Shown in pieces: positions 1 through 11,000 of a stretch of DNA of 64,000 nucleotides. How positions within the stretch are numbered: the first letter of the stretch is position 1; each line of letters starts with the position of its first letter. The translations under genes were made by a program, and so were the position numbers. The DNA is from Ciona intestinalis (taxonomy: Eukaryota > Chordata > Ascidiacea > Phlebobranchia > Cionidae): contig NC_020166.2 in the NCBI RefSeq assembly GCF_000224145.3, positions 2,535,150 to 2,599,149 of the forward strand, in the 5' to 3' direction. The notes under the pieces were generated by a model that saw nothing but the letters and a program-made list of their open reading frames with translations, was not told the origin of the DNA and ran no database searches.

Positions 1-254
1 AAAAATGTTTAAATTTTGTGTGTTACTGTACCTGTTTAAATAAACATGTATATAATTATAAACAAAGTAACAACATTGTGTATAAAAGCCTGGCTCTTAA
101 GTGCACTATTTAAAGACTGTCCTAACAGACCTAACCTCTTATAAAAGGCCCACTCTGGCCTTGTCCTATATCCTAGGCCCCTGACATATCTGTAGGAACT
201 CACCTATATGGAATACAATACATTTGTTAAACAATGGGATACATAATATATATA

Positions 255-423
255 TAGTATGGGAGGGGAAGATGGGACACTTTTCCATTTGATTTTCTCG
301 TCCCATTTACATTTAAAGAATTATAAAACTGTATCCTCACGAGACCGTTGGTAATTGTTTAAAACACGATCAGAATTTTGGGATATTACGTGCTAAATGT
401 GTCCCATCTTCTCCCACCCTACT
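255..423 (+). mobile_element. TA-flanked MITE, family A
   Basis: Short non-autonomous DNA element in the AGPS intron. Left end is a diverged copy of the family end GTAGGGTGGGGGAAGATGGG; right end is its inverse, closing with CACCCTACT. The internal family words GTATCCTCACGA and TTTAAAACACGATCAG are present. I call this orientation plus in all family A entries. Confidence 0.85.
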
Positions 424-457
424 GCATAGTCATTTGATGCCAATATATGTTGTTTAG

Positions 458-1263
<806 letters not shown>

Positions 1264-1294
1264 ATCGAAAATGGAAAAGATTGTCGAATTGATC

Positions 1295-1364
1295 CAAAAA
1301 TGAAATGCAATTACTTTGTACCCAGTTCTATTCGTAATTTTGTGCGTTATTTGTGAGTGTGTGT
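1295..1364 (+). repeat. 70 bp direct repeat, right copy
   Basis: Partner of 925-994, 370 bp away, lying in the AGPS 3' UTR just past the stop codon. The final coding exon sits between the two copies. Confidence 0.85.
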
Positions 1365-1502
1365 CATTTTGCCAACTGGCGTATGAACCCGTTAGTAACC
1401 ATGCTAGCTTAATCATGTATAAGTTCCGGGTAACGCTATGCAGTAATGTGTTGAACACTTTATCAATGAAATTGCACCCATAACTAATTATTAATATACT
1501 CA

Positions 1503-1508
1503 AATAAA
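1503..1508 (+). promoter_or_regulatory. Candidate AGPS polyadenylation signal
   Basis: AATAAA, 240 bases after the AGPS stop codon and the first clear hexamer on this strand. Confidence 0.5.
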
Positions 1509-2009
1509 TTGTGGTATGTGTAACTTATTTATCCACACGTGTTTGGGCAATGTCAGACTCCACACACTATAGCGCAACTCTTTCAAGTTCATACTCCTCA
1601 TTCCACTTAGGAGTTACCATGTGTGTAACTTTGTTAGTGATTTTTTCTGTGTTTATCAAGCTATGGGAGATCTATTAGAAATTCCTGGGTTATGGCAATT
1701 ATTAGATGTCGGCTCAAGGACACACACAATGTGAAAAGTTTATCGAAGTCGAAACACTAGAGCATTTTTGTAGTTGACTTAGTATACACGCACCAACTAT
1801 ATTGCCAGCAATAAGCTTTAAACCCAGAATCTTACAATTTCAAATACTATTTACTATCAATCAACTTTTTGTAACAAAGGTCCATAGCTCTGTTTCTGTA
1901 ATACGACGAAAAAATAGCGTTTCTGAAAAAGGCATTTCTTAACACAAACAACATACACAGAAAACGTAACTTTACAAAACTCTTAAAGTTTACTTAACCA
2001 ATCACTTTA

Positions 2010-2215
2010 TAAACCCCCACAAAAAAGAGACAAAAAGAATTTTAAAAATACCAAATTTAATACAAATGACAAACATATTTTTTGAGAGTCTAAATTCAGA
2101 CAAATCTTTACTTTGGGTTTAGCTTTATAAACTCCACACAAATGAGACAAAAAGAATTTAAAATATCAAATTCAACAAATTAAAATATATTTGTTGTGAG
2201 TCTAAAAACCAGACG
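2010..2215. repeat. Diverged tandem duplication, ~115 bp unit
   Basis: Segments about 2010-2100 and 2125-2215 share the frame TTATAAAC, GAGACAAAAAGAATTT, then GAGTCTAAA and CAGAC. The function is unknown. Confidence 0.6.
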
Positions 2216-2308
2216 AATATATACGTTAGGTGTTTGTCCATGTCCTTACCGTACAGAAATACCAGGTATATGTATAAGCTTTCAAAATAACAAACAAACA
2301 GAACTTGA

Positions 2309-5300
2309 TCACGTTGAGGTCTTCCCTCCGCTGCAACAAGTTCTTGACGTGTTTTCAACTGGGTGTTCACCAGTCAACTGAAATGCTAACTGAAAAATAT
2401 ATGTATAAATTAATGTAGCTTGCGTTATCCTCGCGTGGCTGGAAAACGACAGTCGTTATAACACGGGTGTTAATACATCTCATGCCAGCTTGCGAGTTAC
2501 CATGTATGTTACTTTGTGGGTGATTGTTGTAGGTAAAATCGTGTGTAATTAAAAAAAAGTTAGGTAAGCAGCATTATTTTGGACAAATTAGTCAAAATAT
2601 GGTGGTTTATTTATGTTTGACTTTCAAATTAAAACCCCTAGTGGTGACCACTGGGTTGGGGCATGGTCTAATACTAACGGTTGGAGAATTCTAATTAAGT
2701 GTCTTGCAGGACACAACAGCCACAATGATAGTATAAGCTTATTGATCTTGGACGGCACATTTCTATTTTAAAGTGAAGGATTCTATAGCATAGTATGCCA
2801 TGGGACCTGAGATTTCTGAATTTGTAGGCCAGGATCGGGGGAATCAGAATCTTCAGAGCGACACTCGCAGATAAAAAGTGTGAAAAAAATTGTCAGTATA
2901 AATAATAATTTAAAAATCTGTATATAAAAGCACGTACTTCTCTTTTTTCGTCATCTTCAGCTTTAAGCAATAACTTTGCAAGTTCATTCAAACATTCGCT
3001 GACGTTTGTTCCTAACTTAGCGCTCGTCTCGATAAAATGGGACTTTGTCGACTGTAAGAAAAAACAATAAAAGTAAAGTATATACGGTAAAAAATCAAAC
3101 ACATTGGAAGATCCAGACTGTTTTTGATCCCCCCCACTGTACAGACCGTGTCTTTAGCCATACTTTTTTTTCTATTAGGAGTTTAACTTTAAAAATAGGT
3201 AATACATAAATGACTTGTTATTTGCTAGGTGTAGTGAACAAGAATTTTCTTCCAATTAAATGTAAATATGTTTTTAACTGTAAGCATATTTTAACAACTG
3301 TTGTTTTGTTGCAATATCCTGTCTTTTCGTTTAAAATATTTATAAATCTTTGTTACCCTAATCTAAGAGACAAATAAAAGGTAATATTATTATTTTAACA
3401 CTTTAAGGCCTACAAGAGGTAATACATAGCTAGGCTACGCAAGGATTTCTCAAACTGCATATTACAGAAAAGGGTTCAAGATGCGACCTTTTACAAATTA
3501 GCAAATAAATGTTTAGGCTTGTGCTACATTCAATTGTAAATTGTCTCCAGCCCCCTATAATTTGACCCTTTGATATAACCTATTACCCAAAAATTTTCCC
3601 AAACCATTTCTCAATAAAAGTACAAACAAAATATTAGATTGTTACCGCTGCTAATTTCTTTCCTTGTTCTGTGGAAACACATTTCTTTCCGTATCTTGCG
3701 CTTGTTTCTCTCATGTCGAATTTATTTCCACATAACATAGTTGGGAGAGGACGCCCTGCCCCTTCCTATGAATAACAAGATAAATTTAATCTATTATTTG
3801 TGGGGAAATTAATGAGTTGTATGGAATAGTACTACAGGGTAATATGGGATACCGTTAGCACCTAAATCCAATATTTCCTAATCGTGTTTTGAACAATTAA
3901 CAATGCTCTTAACTTCTTTTAGAGTCGCAAATATATAGTTCGCAAATATATAGTACACACATGGTAACTAATAAGCTGGAATGAGGTGTATGAAACAAAA
4001 CAACTGTGTTATAAAATGTTTTCATTCTCTTTCATTTCACAGTTTGTTAGTAAACAAAGAATAATTGCAGATTTATATAGGCGTAGTTGTCAACTCTAAA
4101 AAAGCGTTGTTAATTGTTTAAAATTCATCAAGAAAATATGGAATTTATGTGCTAACAGTATCCCATCTTATCCCACAGTATTATAACTAGTTTTAAACCT
4201 TGGATGCATGATGTGTAAACTTATACTCTGCATAATAGAGTTTAAAGCACGAAATAACCAAGACATAACGTTGAGACAAGTAAATTATGACCATTTTAAA
4301 GCTTGAAAGTTAATGTCATACTTGACATAGTGGTTTTGAAACATCAGACATCGCTTGTTTAAGTGTCATTTACTGAACACATAAGTATGTAAGTGTATTG
4401 TATACGACTGGTGGTTCAATGGTCGATACAAATAGTAGATTTGGAAACCTAATAGGCTTATTTCAGCGCATTTATAGTATGGTGTGTATATTATTATATA
4501 GTAGGGTGGGGCAAGATGGGATATTTTTTTGTCCCATTTGATAATAAACAAAGAAGTTTATAGTTACATAACCATAACCAACAACTCTAAAAAACTCTGT
4601 TTATTTAAAAAAAAACAACAGGAAATTTAGGATTTGGGCCAACATCCGTATGTCATCTTACCCCACAGTATATTATGGTGCAGTGAGGGTAATACATGAC
4701 AAGTAATTTATACACCTGAATACCAACATAAGAAAACCATTCAATTTTCAAAAATACTTTCAAAATGATATTGAATTGCATTTTGCAGTTTAAAAGCAAT
4801 CATATAAACTATAAAGATTGGGGTTCATTATATTTTCTCGTCCCATTTGGTGGTAAACAAAAAACATTTAAAGAATTATTAAACCGTATCTTCACGACTT
4901 CCATAGACCATTGCTAATTGTTTAAAACACGACCAGGATATTTGGATATTATGTGCTAACTGCTAAAGGTGTCTCCCTACCAACACGCAATGAAAAAAAA
5001 CATTGTTAATTGTTTAAAACACGATCAGGATATTTGGATATTATGTGCTAACTGCTAAAGGTGTCTCCCTACCAACACGCAATGAAAAAAAGTGTAGAAA
5101 ATCGTATTTTAAAAAGCGTGTCTACTTGATATTTGCAGTTTTACAAGCACGGATAAATATGAAAGAATCTTCGACTCACCACAACCGCCGACATCCAGTC
5201 TCTGACATTGATGAATGAGTTTTCATAAGTACAGTCGTACAACAACAACACGCCGTCTGCACGTCTGTAATATTCAACTCATTGGTCAGTAATAGGTTAA

Positions 5301-6931
5301 AGTTAAATGAATAAAGGAACGTAACTTGTTTATCCTAGCGAGATGGCGGGGCAACGAGCGTCGTTTATAACACGGGTGTTCTGCTTTATACACCTCGTAC
5401 ACACATATCAATATATTAAAACCGTCGTTCGCAAAATTAAGTTAGATTGAAAAAGTGTCCCATCTACGCCCACCCCACTATTTTTTTAGCACACTAGTTG
5501 TAAGTGTTTTTTATACACCATTGTGCCGGCTTATCACGTATTTAATTTTGTGGCTATGGTTCGGGGACAGGCGCTAACCAATGGCCCATGGAGCCAGAGT
5601 TTAGTATTATTAACACCGGTTAAAATTTCACGATAGGCACATATGCTGATTTAATGCTTAATAATGGGTTCAAAAACAGTTTATATTTTATAAGAGCATT
5701 TGATCGTATATGCCTAAGTAAATAACCACTGGATTTCAGCCGGAACTGGAATTTCGTTCCGGAATACATATAATAAGTTTACCGGAACGGTATTTCAGTA
5801 GTTGCGAGAAAGTTTAAACATAAATTTCCTCAAGTTAAGTTGCCTTGATTACTTAATTGAATGAATGTTACCCATTTATCCTCGTGTGACCGAAACGGCA
5901 GTCGTTATAACATGGGTGTTTTGTTGCATATATACACCTCGTATACTCAAATAAGTATAAGGTGGGGAAGATGGGACACCTTTCATTCTATTTTCTCGTC
6001 CGACTTGGTAGTAAACAAAGAACATTCGAAAAATTATAAAACCGCATCCTCACGACTGCCATTGGTCGTTGTTAATTGTTTAAAACACGATCAGGATATT
6101 TGGATATTACGAGCTAAAGGTGTACCGTCTTCCCCAACAGTACTATATAGGCTAATATCTAAATATCCGGATCGTGTTTTAAATAATTAATAACGGTCTA
6201 TGAAAGTCGTGAGGGTACGATTTTTATAATTAGTTGAATGTTTTTTTGTTTACTACCAAATGAGACGCGAAAATAGATTGAAAGTGTGTCCCATCTTCCC
6301 CACCTTACTATTTTTTGATCACAATAGTTTAAATTCAACACCGAATAGAAACAATTTAAAGTTCGTATAGGCTACCTGAAGTAAGACTTGGCAATACTTC
6401 GAAATCTTTCTTGGCCAGCAGTGTCCCATACCTGTATTGTGATTGGTTTTTCGTCGACGGTTATCGTCTTTGTGTGCGAGTCAACACCTAAATCCGACAA
6501 TATAGGTTAAATATTACAACCTACGTCTAACCTAAAATTTACTTGTGTATCTTTTCCAAAGCAAATATTAACCATTTCGTTTTAGATTTATTTATAAGGC
6601 GTAAAATACAGAATTTATAGCCTCGAATTAGAAGATAAAAGGCGTATACAATGTTAGCATTTTACAATGAACTGAATTGTGTATGATTGTCAAATTTCTA
6701 AAACCTTGCCGAAAATTCAACAAATCTTTTTTGACGAAAAAGATAGTTTGCATTGATACCAGTTATATTTAAAGCATTCACGCAATAATACAAGTAGCAC
6801 TTACCCAAAGTAGCTGTCATGCTAGACTTGAACTCATTCTTGCAAAGTCGCATAAGCAAGCTAGTTTTTCCCACACCTGAGTCACCAATTAAAATCACTT
6901 TATACACACGGTTCGTGCCGTTTTCCTCCAT
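2309..6931 (-). CDS. RASEF: RASEF/Rab44-type small GTPase, short form
   Basis: Rab-family GTP switch, predicted for membrane traffic. Exons (minus strand): 6805-6931, 6376-6487, 5180-5264, 3646-3765, 2938-3051, 2309-2377; phases close and give 208 aa. All G motifs are present: P-loop [10 protein letters not shown] (residues 15-24), switch [28 protein letters not shown]. The runs [20 protein letters not shown] and [10 protein letters not shown] match RASEF (Rab45) better than ordinary Rabs. Odd points: vertebrate RASEF has N-terminal EF-hands and a coiled coil. Here the chosen ATG at 6931 gives only a GTPase domain, and the open frame runs upstream, so extra 5' exons cannot be excluded. The C-terminus is [10 protein letters not shown], with the cysteine pair seven residues from the end, an unusual context for Rab geranylgeranylation. 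The gene is tail-to-tail with AGPS. Introns hold several MITEs and SINE scraps. Confidence 0.9.
2412..2530 (-). mobile_element. SINE fragment (tail half)
   Basis: Contains the SINE body words ATCCTCGCGTGGC, GAAAACGACAGTCGTTATAA and GAGTTACCATGTATGTTACT, seen here as the complement of the tRNA-headed strand. The tRNA head is missing. Confidence 0.8.
2632..2735 (-). mobile_element. Old SINE relic
   Basis: Degraded copy of the SINE core: GTGACCACTGGGTTGG, then AAGTGTCTTGC and CACAATGATAG, inside the last RASEF intron. Confidence 0.55.
3235..3385 (+). repeat. Dispersed repeat X
   Basis: Shares CAATTAAATGTAAATATG, TTTTTAACTGTAAGC and TTTTAACAACTGTTGTTTTG with copies at 25755-25910, 46690-46940 and 47220-47290. 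No terminal repeats or coding frame were seen; the class is unknown. Confidence 0.65.
3828..4183. mobile_element. MITE, family B, with a SINE scrap inside
   Basis: Ends resemble TAGTACTGTGGGGTAAGATGG and its inverse (ACAGGGTAATATGGG left, CCCATCTTATCCCACAGTA right). A short SINE-tail piece (ACATGGTAACTAATAAGCTGG) lies inside at about 3958-4015, suggesting nested insertion. Confidence 0.6.
4498..4671 (+). mobile_element. Hybrid MITE, family A left end and family B right end
   Basis: Left end GTAGGGTGGGGCAAGATGGG is family A; right end CATCTTACCCCACAGTA is family B. The internal TTGATAATAAACAAAGAA is shared by both families. Confidence 0.7.
4826..5090 (+). mobile_element. Broken MITE with an internal 92 bp tandem duplication
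   Basis: A family A copy without a clear left end. The segment from GTTAATTGTTTAAAACACGA to CCCTACCAACACGCAATGAA occurs twice, 92 bp apart (CAACACGCAA at 4981 and 5073), nearly unchanged, so the duplication is young compared with the element. Confidence 0.8.
5320..5405 (-). mobile_element. SINE tail fragment
   Basis: Carries TTATCCT, GCGTCGTTTATAACACGGGT and a TATACACCTCGT stretch of the SINE body; both ends are lost. Confidence 0.6.
5859..5950 (-). mobile_element. SINE tail fragment
   Basis: Starts GAATGAATGTTACCCATTTA (tail repeat and body) and continues CGGCAGTCGTTATAACATGG before running into the MITE at 5957. Confidence 0.7.
5957..6146 (+). mobile_element. MITE, family A
   Basis: Nearly complete copy: GGTGGGGAAGATGGGACACC left, CGTCTTCCCCAACAGTACTA right. 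A second, inverted copy follows at once. Confidence 0.85.
6147..6312 (-). mobile_element. MITE, family A, inverted neighbour
   Basis: Opposite orientation to 5957-6146, making a head-to-head pair; ends GTCCCATCTTCCCCACCTTA. Its left end is reduced. Confidence 0.8.
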
Positions 6932-8068
6932 TTTCCGAGCTTTTGATATCACTAATACCTCTTTACGTTTTCTCAGCAGCAGAAACAGATTGTTGTTCAA
7001 TACTAATCAAATTAGCGCCGATAACACCCTGTACATTTATACGACATATTGCCTGACATTTGTAAATACGAGCCTGTTTTCGCTACAACCCTTAACGGCA
7101 CTTAACACACACAAGTGTTTGCGCCAAACGTTTCAAATCTACAACTAAACTAAACCAACCCAAAAGTCGACCCGGACACAAAGAAATTCCCGATGTACTA
7201 ATCCAAACAAAATGTGACGCTCTGAAGTTTTTATAACATTTGACATTTAGAGACACAGAAAATGCTGTGTATATATGCCACATCTGCAAATGCTATTCTT
7301 AATCTAATTTACATTAGCGTATTTATCCACGCACTGCAATTGTACGACCGGTATCACAAGTCACCTTTTTTTGACAAACAAGAGTATAATATAGTAGGGT
7401 GGGAGAAGATGGGACACCTTTAGCACATAATGTCCAAATATCCTGATCGTGTTTTAAACAGTCAAAAACGGTTTATGGGAGTCGTGAGGATACGGTTTTG
7501 TAATTCTTTGAATGTTCTTTGTTTACTACCAAATGTGACGGGAAAATAGAATGAAAAGGTGTCCCAACTTCCCCCACTCTACTATAATATCAAACTATTT
7601 AGTTAGTTCTGTTTATCGACACAAACAAATAGCTAAACTTACTGTAAATAAACTACAAATTTCCTAACTAAATGTCCAAAACAATAATATTTAAAAGTAG
7701 GCTATATTTATACCTTTCTAATCTTTTGTACCGAACACCCAAATCCAGCGTGTGCAAATATACGATTATTTTATCTGACTAAACAAAAACCATCTAAATT
7801 GAATTAAACAATCGAGTTCATAAACCACGCGAAAATAAAAATCCAAACAAAAATCGTAAAACCAATACAAGAATAAAACTGAAATTAACTACACAGTAAA
7901 AAATGCGAAAATATTTAAAATACCGATACAGTTTGAAGGTAACGACGAAATTCAAGTTCGTAAAAGTGCATTTGTTGAATATGCTTCTTTACGCATTTGA
8001 GTTCAAATTCATTTGCATTGAATGTGCCTGTGTTATTCGAGTTTGGTCAAAATTCCAGGCGCGCACAG
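6932..8068. other. Spacer between RASEF start and CASD1 stop
   Basis: No convincing exon found. It must contain the RASEF promoter unless that gene has undetected 5' exons, and the CASD1 3' UTR at the right. One family A MITE lies inside. Confidence 0.6.
7392..7585 (-). mobile_element. MITE, family A, intact
   Basis: Both terminal inverted repeats are present (GTAGGGTGGGAGAAGATGGG and its inverse) with TA on each flank, typical of Tc1/mariner-type target duplication. Confidence 0.9.
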
Positions 8069-11000
8069 TTACACGCGCGGGCTGGTATTTGTAAGATCCG
8101 ATATTAACATAAAACAAACCAACACGGCCGTTATAACCAGAATTTTCGCGCACACCGTCTTCGTGTCGGCTGTTTTTGCCGGGCCGACCAAATACTTGGC
8201 GAAAGTACCGGTTAAAGCGCTAATTTCGTGCGCTACGCATACGAATACGAATGTGCTTACTAATAAGTTTAACATAGGCCATTGAGGTGATGTTATAACA
8301 AGGATTCCCTTGGTATCTGCTGCAAGCCATATGTGGTACTGCCCGATGAATAACTGGGAAAATAAACTTAACTCAAGATATGCTTACGTATAGTACTGTG
8401 GGGTAATACGGTACATTATAGGGGCAACACGGGACATTATTGTTTTATTTTTTTGCCGGTTTTGGTAGTAAACAAAGAATATTTACAGAATTGTATAACT
8501 GTAGCTCCCCTCCACCGAGACTTTAAAAGATCGTTGTAAATTTAAAAACACAATAAAAAAATATGCAATTTAGGTGCGAATACTATCCCGTCTTACCCCA
8601 CAGTACTAGAACAAAAATGTTTTAGTTATGCTTCCAAATTTTAATTTTTTTTATTTTTAGTGATATTTTACTAAAAAAAGATTAATTTAATAACTCACCA
8701 AAGTGCATAATAATTACCACACAGTATTACGAAACAATAACAACTAAAATATATTCGCAATCAACCATAAACAAAAATTACCTCTAAAGATATTTTCCCG
8801 AACCAAGCAAAGAAAGAGCTGTAACCTGCTCTCAGATAACCAGGGATATTACGAATCAAAATAAATGCACTTATCTGGAAGTAAATTAATTTTAGTTAGG
8901 AAAAATATCTGGAATTTGAAAAATATAAAATAATTTATAAATATTTTTTGGAAATATAAAAAAAAATTAAATAAGTTTTGTTATTTAAATTAAAATAAAT
9001 GCACTTATCTGAAAATTTTTTCTGGTAAAAAATGTTTTTATGTTTATAAACTTACAGGAATAAGCGATGCAAATGAATGAACTTCGTTACAGCTCTGTTT
9101 GTCACTGCATTGTAATGCCCATACCGAGTAAAACTGAAAAAAATAACAAAAAAAGAGCGATGTTAATTGTTAAAAAAAAAAAAGAGCGATGTTAATTGTG
9201 TCAAATATTGGATTTAGGTAATAACGGCAACCCAACTTCCTCCACAGTACTATAAGAAAAAATGTTTAGTTTGCTTTTAAATTTAAAAAAAGTTATATTT
9301 TATTAAAAAATTAATAAAGTTGTGTTTTACAACAAAAAAATTAAAAAAGTTTTGTTTTACTAAAAAATAATAAAAGTTATATTTCACTAAAAAAAAGTAA
9401 TACTTTATTCCAAGCCTGGTTTAGGTTACATTCAACTTACCAAAGTGCATAAAATAGAAGCAGTCACTGCAATTAATGAAACTTTGGTTGAAAGTAAACA
9501 ACCTTGCCTCGAATCATCAACAATTGATAATCTGTTAATTGTAAATCGTTATAAACACACATAAATCATTTTTTTTTAATAAAACAACATATTTTCAAAA
9601 AAACTTGCAAAACTAAATAAACATTTTAAATAACTAAGCATAATTTTACAAAAAAAAGAAACTGCAAAACTAAATAATTAATTTTAATAACTAAATAAAT
9701 ATTTAAAAAAAAGAACTGAAAAACTAAATAAAAAAAACATTTTAAAGAAACTCAGAACATGATTAATTCTCAATGTACATTTATTTACATTACCTCTTAA
9801 GAATAATGTATCCGAATGCAAATACAGCTCCATGTAGCATGGCAAACCTATCTAAATGACATCGAAACCACCATTCTCGTACCATGCCTGGTGGTAACTC
9901 AAATAAACGAATGACCGGCCACCAGGAAAACATAGATTCAAACAACTCCTGGAAGTGAATATGTACATGAGAAAATGGGTGTTTGATATTGGATGTTCTT
10001 TTATGTGAAAATTATATACAGTAGGATGGGGGAAGATGGGACACTTTTAACTCTATTTTCTCGTCCCATTCAGTAGTAAAGAAAGAACAATAAAAGAAAT
10101 ATGAAACTATGTCCTTATGACTCTCATAGACCGTTGTTAATTGTTTAAAACACAGTCAGGATATCTGGATATTATGTGCTAAAGGTGTCCCATCTTCCCC
10201 CACCCTACTATAAATTTATATATAAATGTAACTTGCTTTATCCTTATGTGACGGAAAACGAGTTGTTTCAGCACTAATGTTGGTTTTATACACATTGTTC
10301 TGTGCCAGATTTTACGTTTTATGCAACTTTGCGGACATAAAAAATTCATTTTGTACAACATAAAAATTTCATTTTGTACAATCTTACAATTCAGCATTTT
10401 TAATATTAAAAATTTGCCAAGCTATCCTACAGACAGGAATAAAATTGGAAAACATTGCAATAATATTTCAAAAAAAAATTTCACTGAAAAAAAAAATCCA
10501 AACACCTAAAAAAATATTCCAAAAATATTTAAAACAAAAAAAAACTGCGAATATTCTAAACAAAACAAAAATATCTACCAAGAAATATTATTTATATCTA
10601 TAAGTAACATATACCTGTGACAGAAACACAAGCACTATAGTAAACAGTAGAAGACTTAACTTGGCACACATTACGAATATTGGGGAGGTAAAAGTAACTT
10701 CCTTTGTTTCGCCGTCACCTGGTATGTAAAAGTGTCATTTAAGTGGTATGTAAAAGTAATAAGTTTAAAATTCAATGTGGTCTTTTGGTAAAAACTAAAT
10801 TTGCAAGTGGGCTGTTGCATCTTAGTAAAAAGTAAAGTCATTGACCAGAAGCATCTGTGATTTCAACATTCTGAAATTTTTACAATTTTACAATTCAGAA
10901 AATTTTACAATTTACAACTTAAATTTTTAGAATTTTCATAATTGTCTGATATTCACTAAGCATTTGTGAAAAGCCTAAAAAGGTCCAGACTGCAAACAAT

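Larger units (their letters stand above)
1264..2308. other. AGPS 3' UTR and AGPS/RASEF tail-to-tail spacer
   Basis: No coding region seen. It holds the right 70 bp direct repeat, a likely AGPS polyadenylation signal at 1503, a very degraded SINE relic around 1585-1660, and a two-copy tandem repeat at 2010-2215. Confidence 0.7.

Noticed and set aside
6932-7000. Upstream extension of the GTPase frame to 7000
   Set aside because: The residues match nothing in the family and the ATG at 6931 gives a standard Rab start; kept only as a possibility.
7903-8285. Plus-strand open frames
   Set aside because: They overlap or abut the antisense of the last CASD1 exon, which is certain by homology; no family match.
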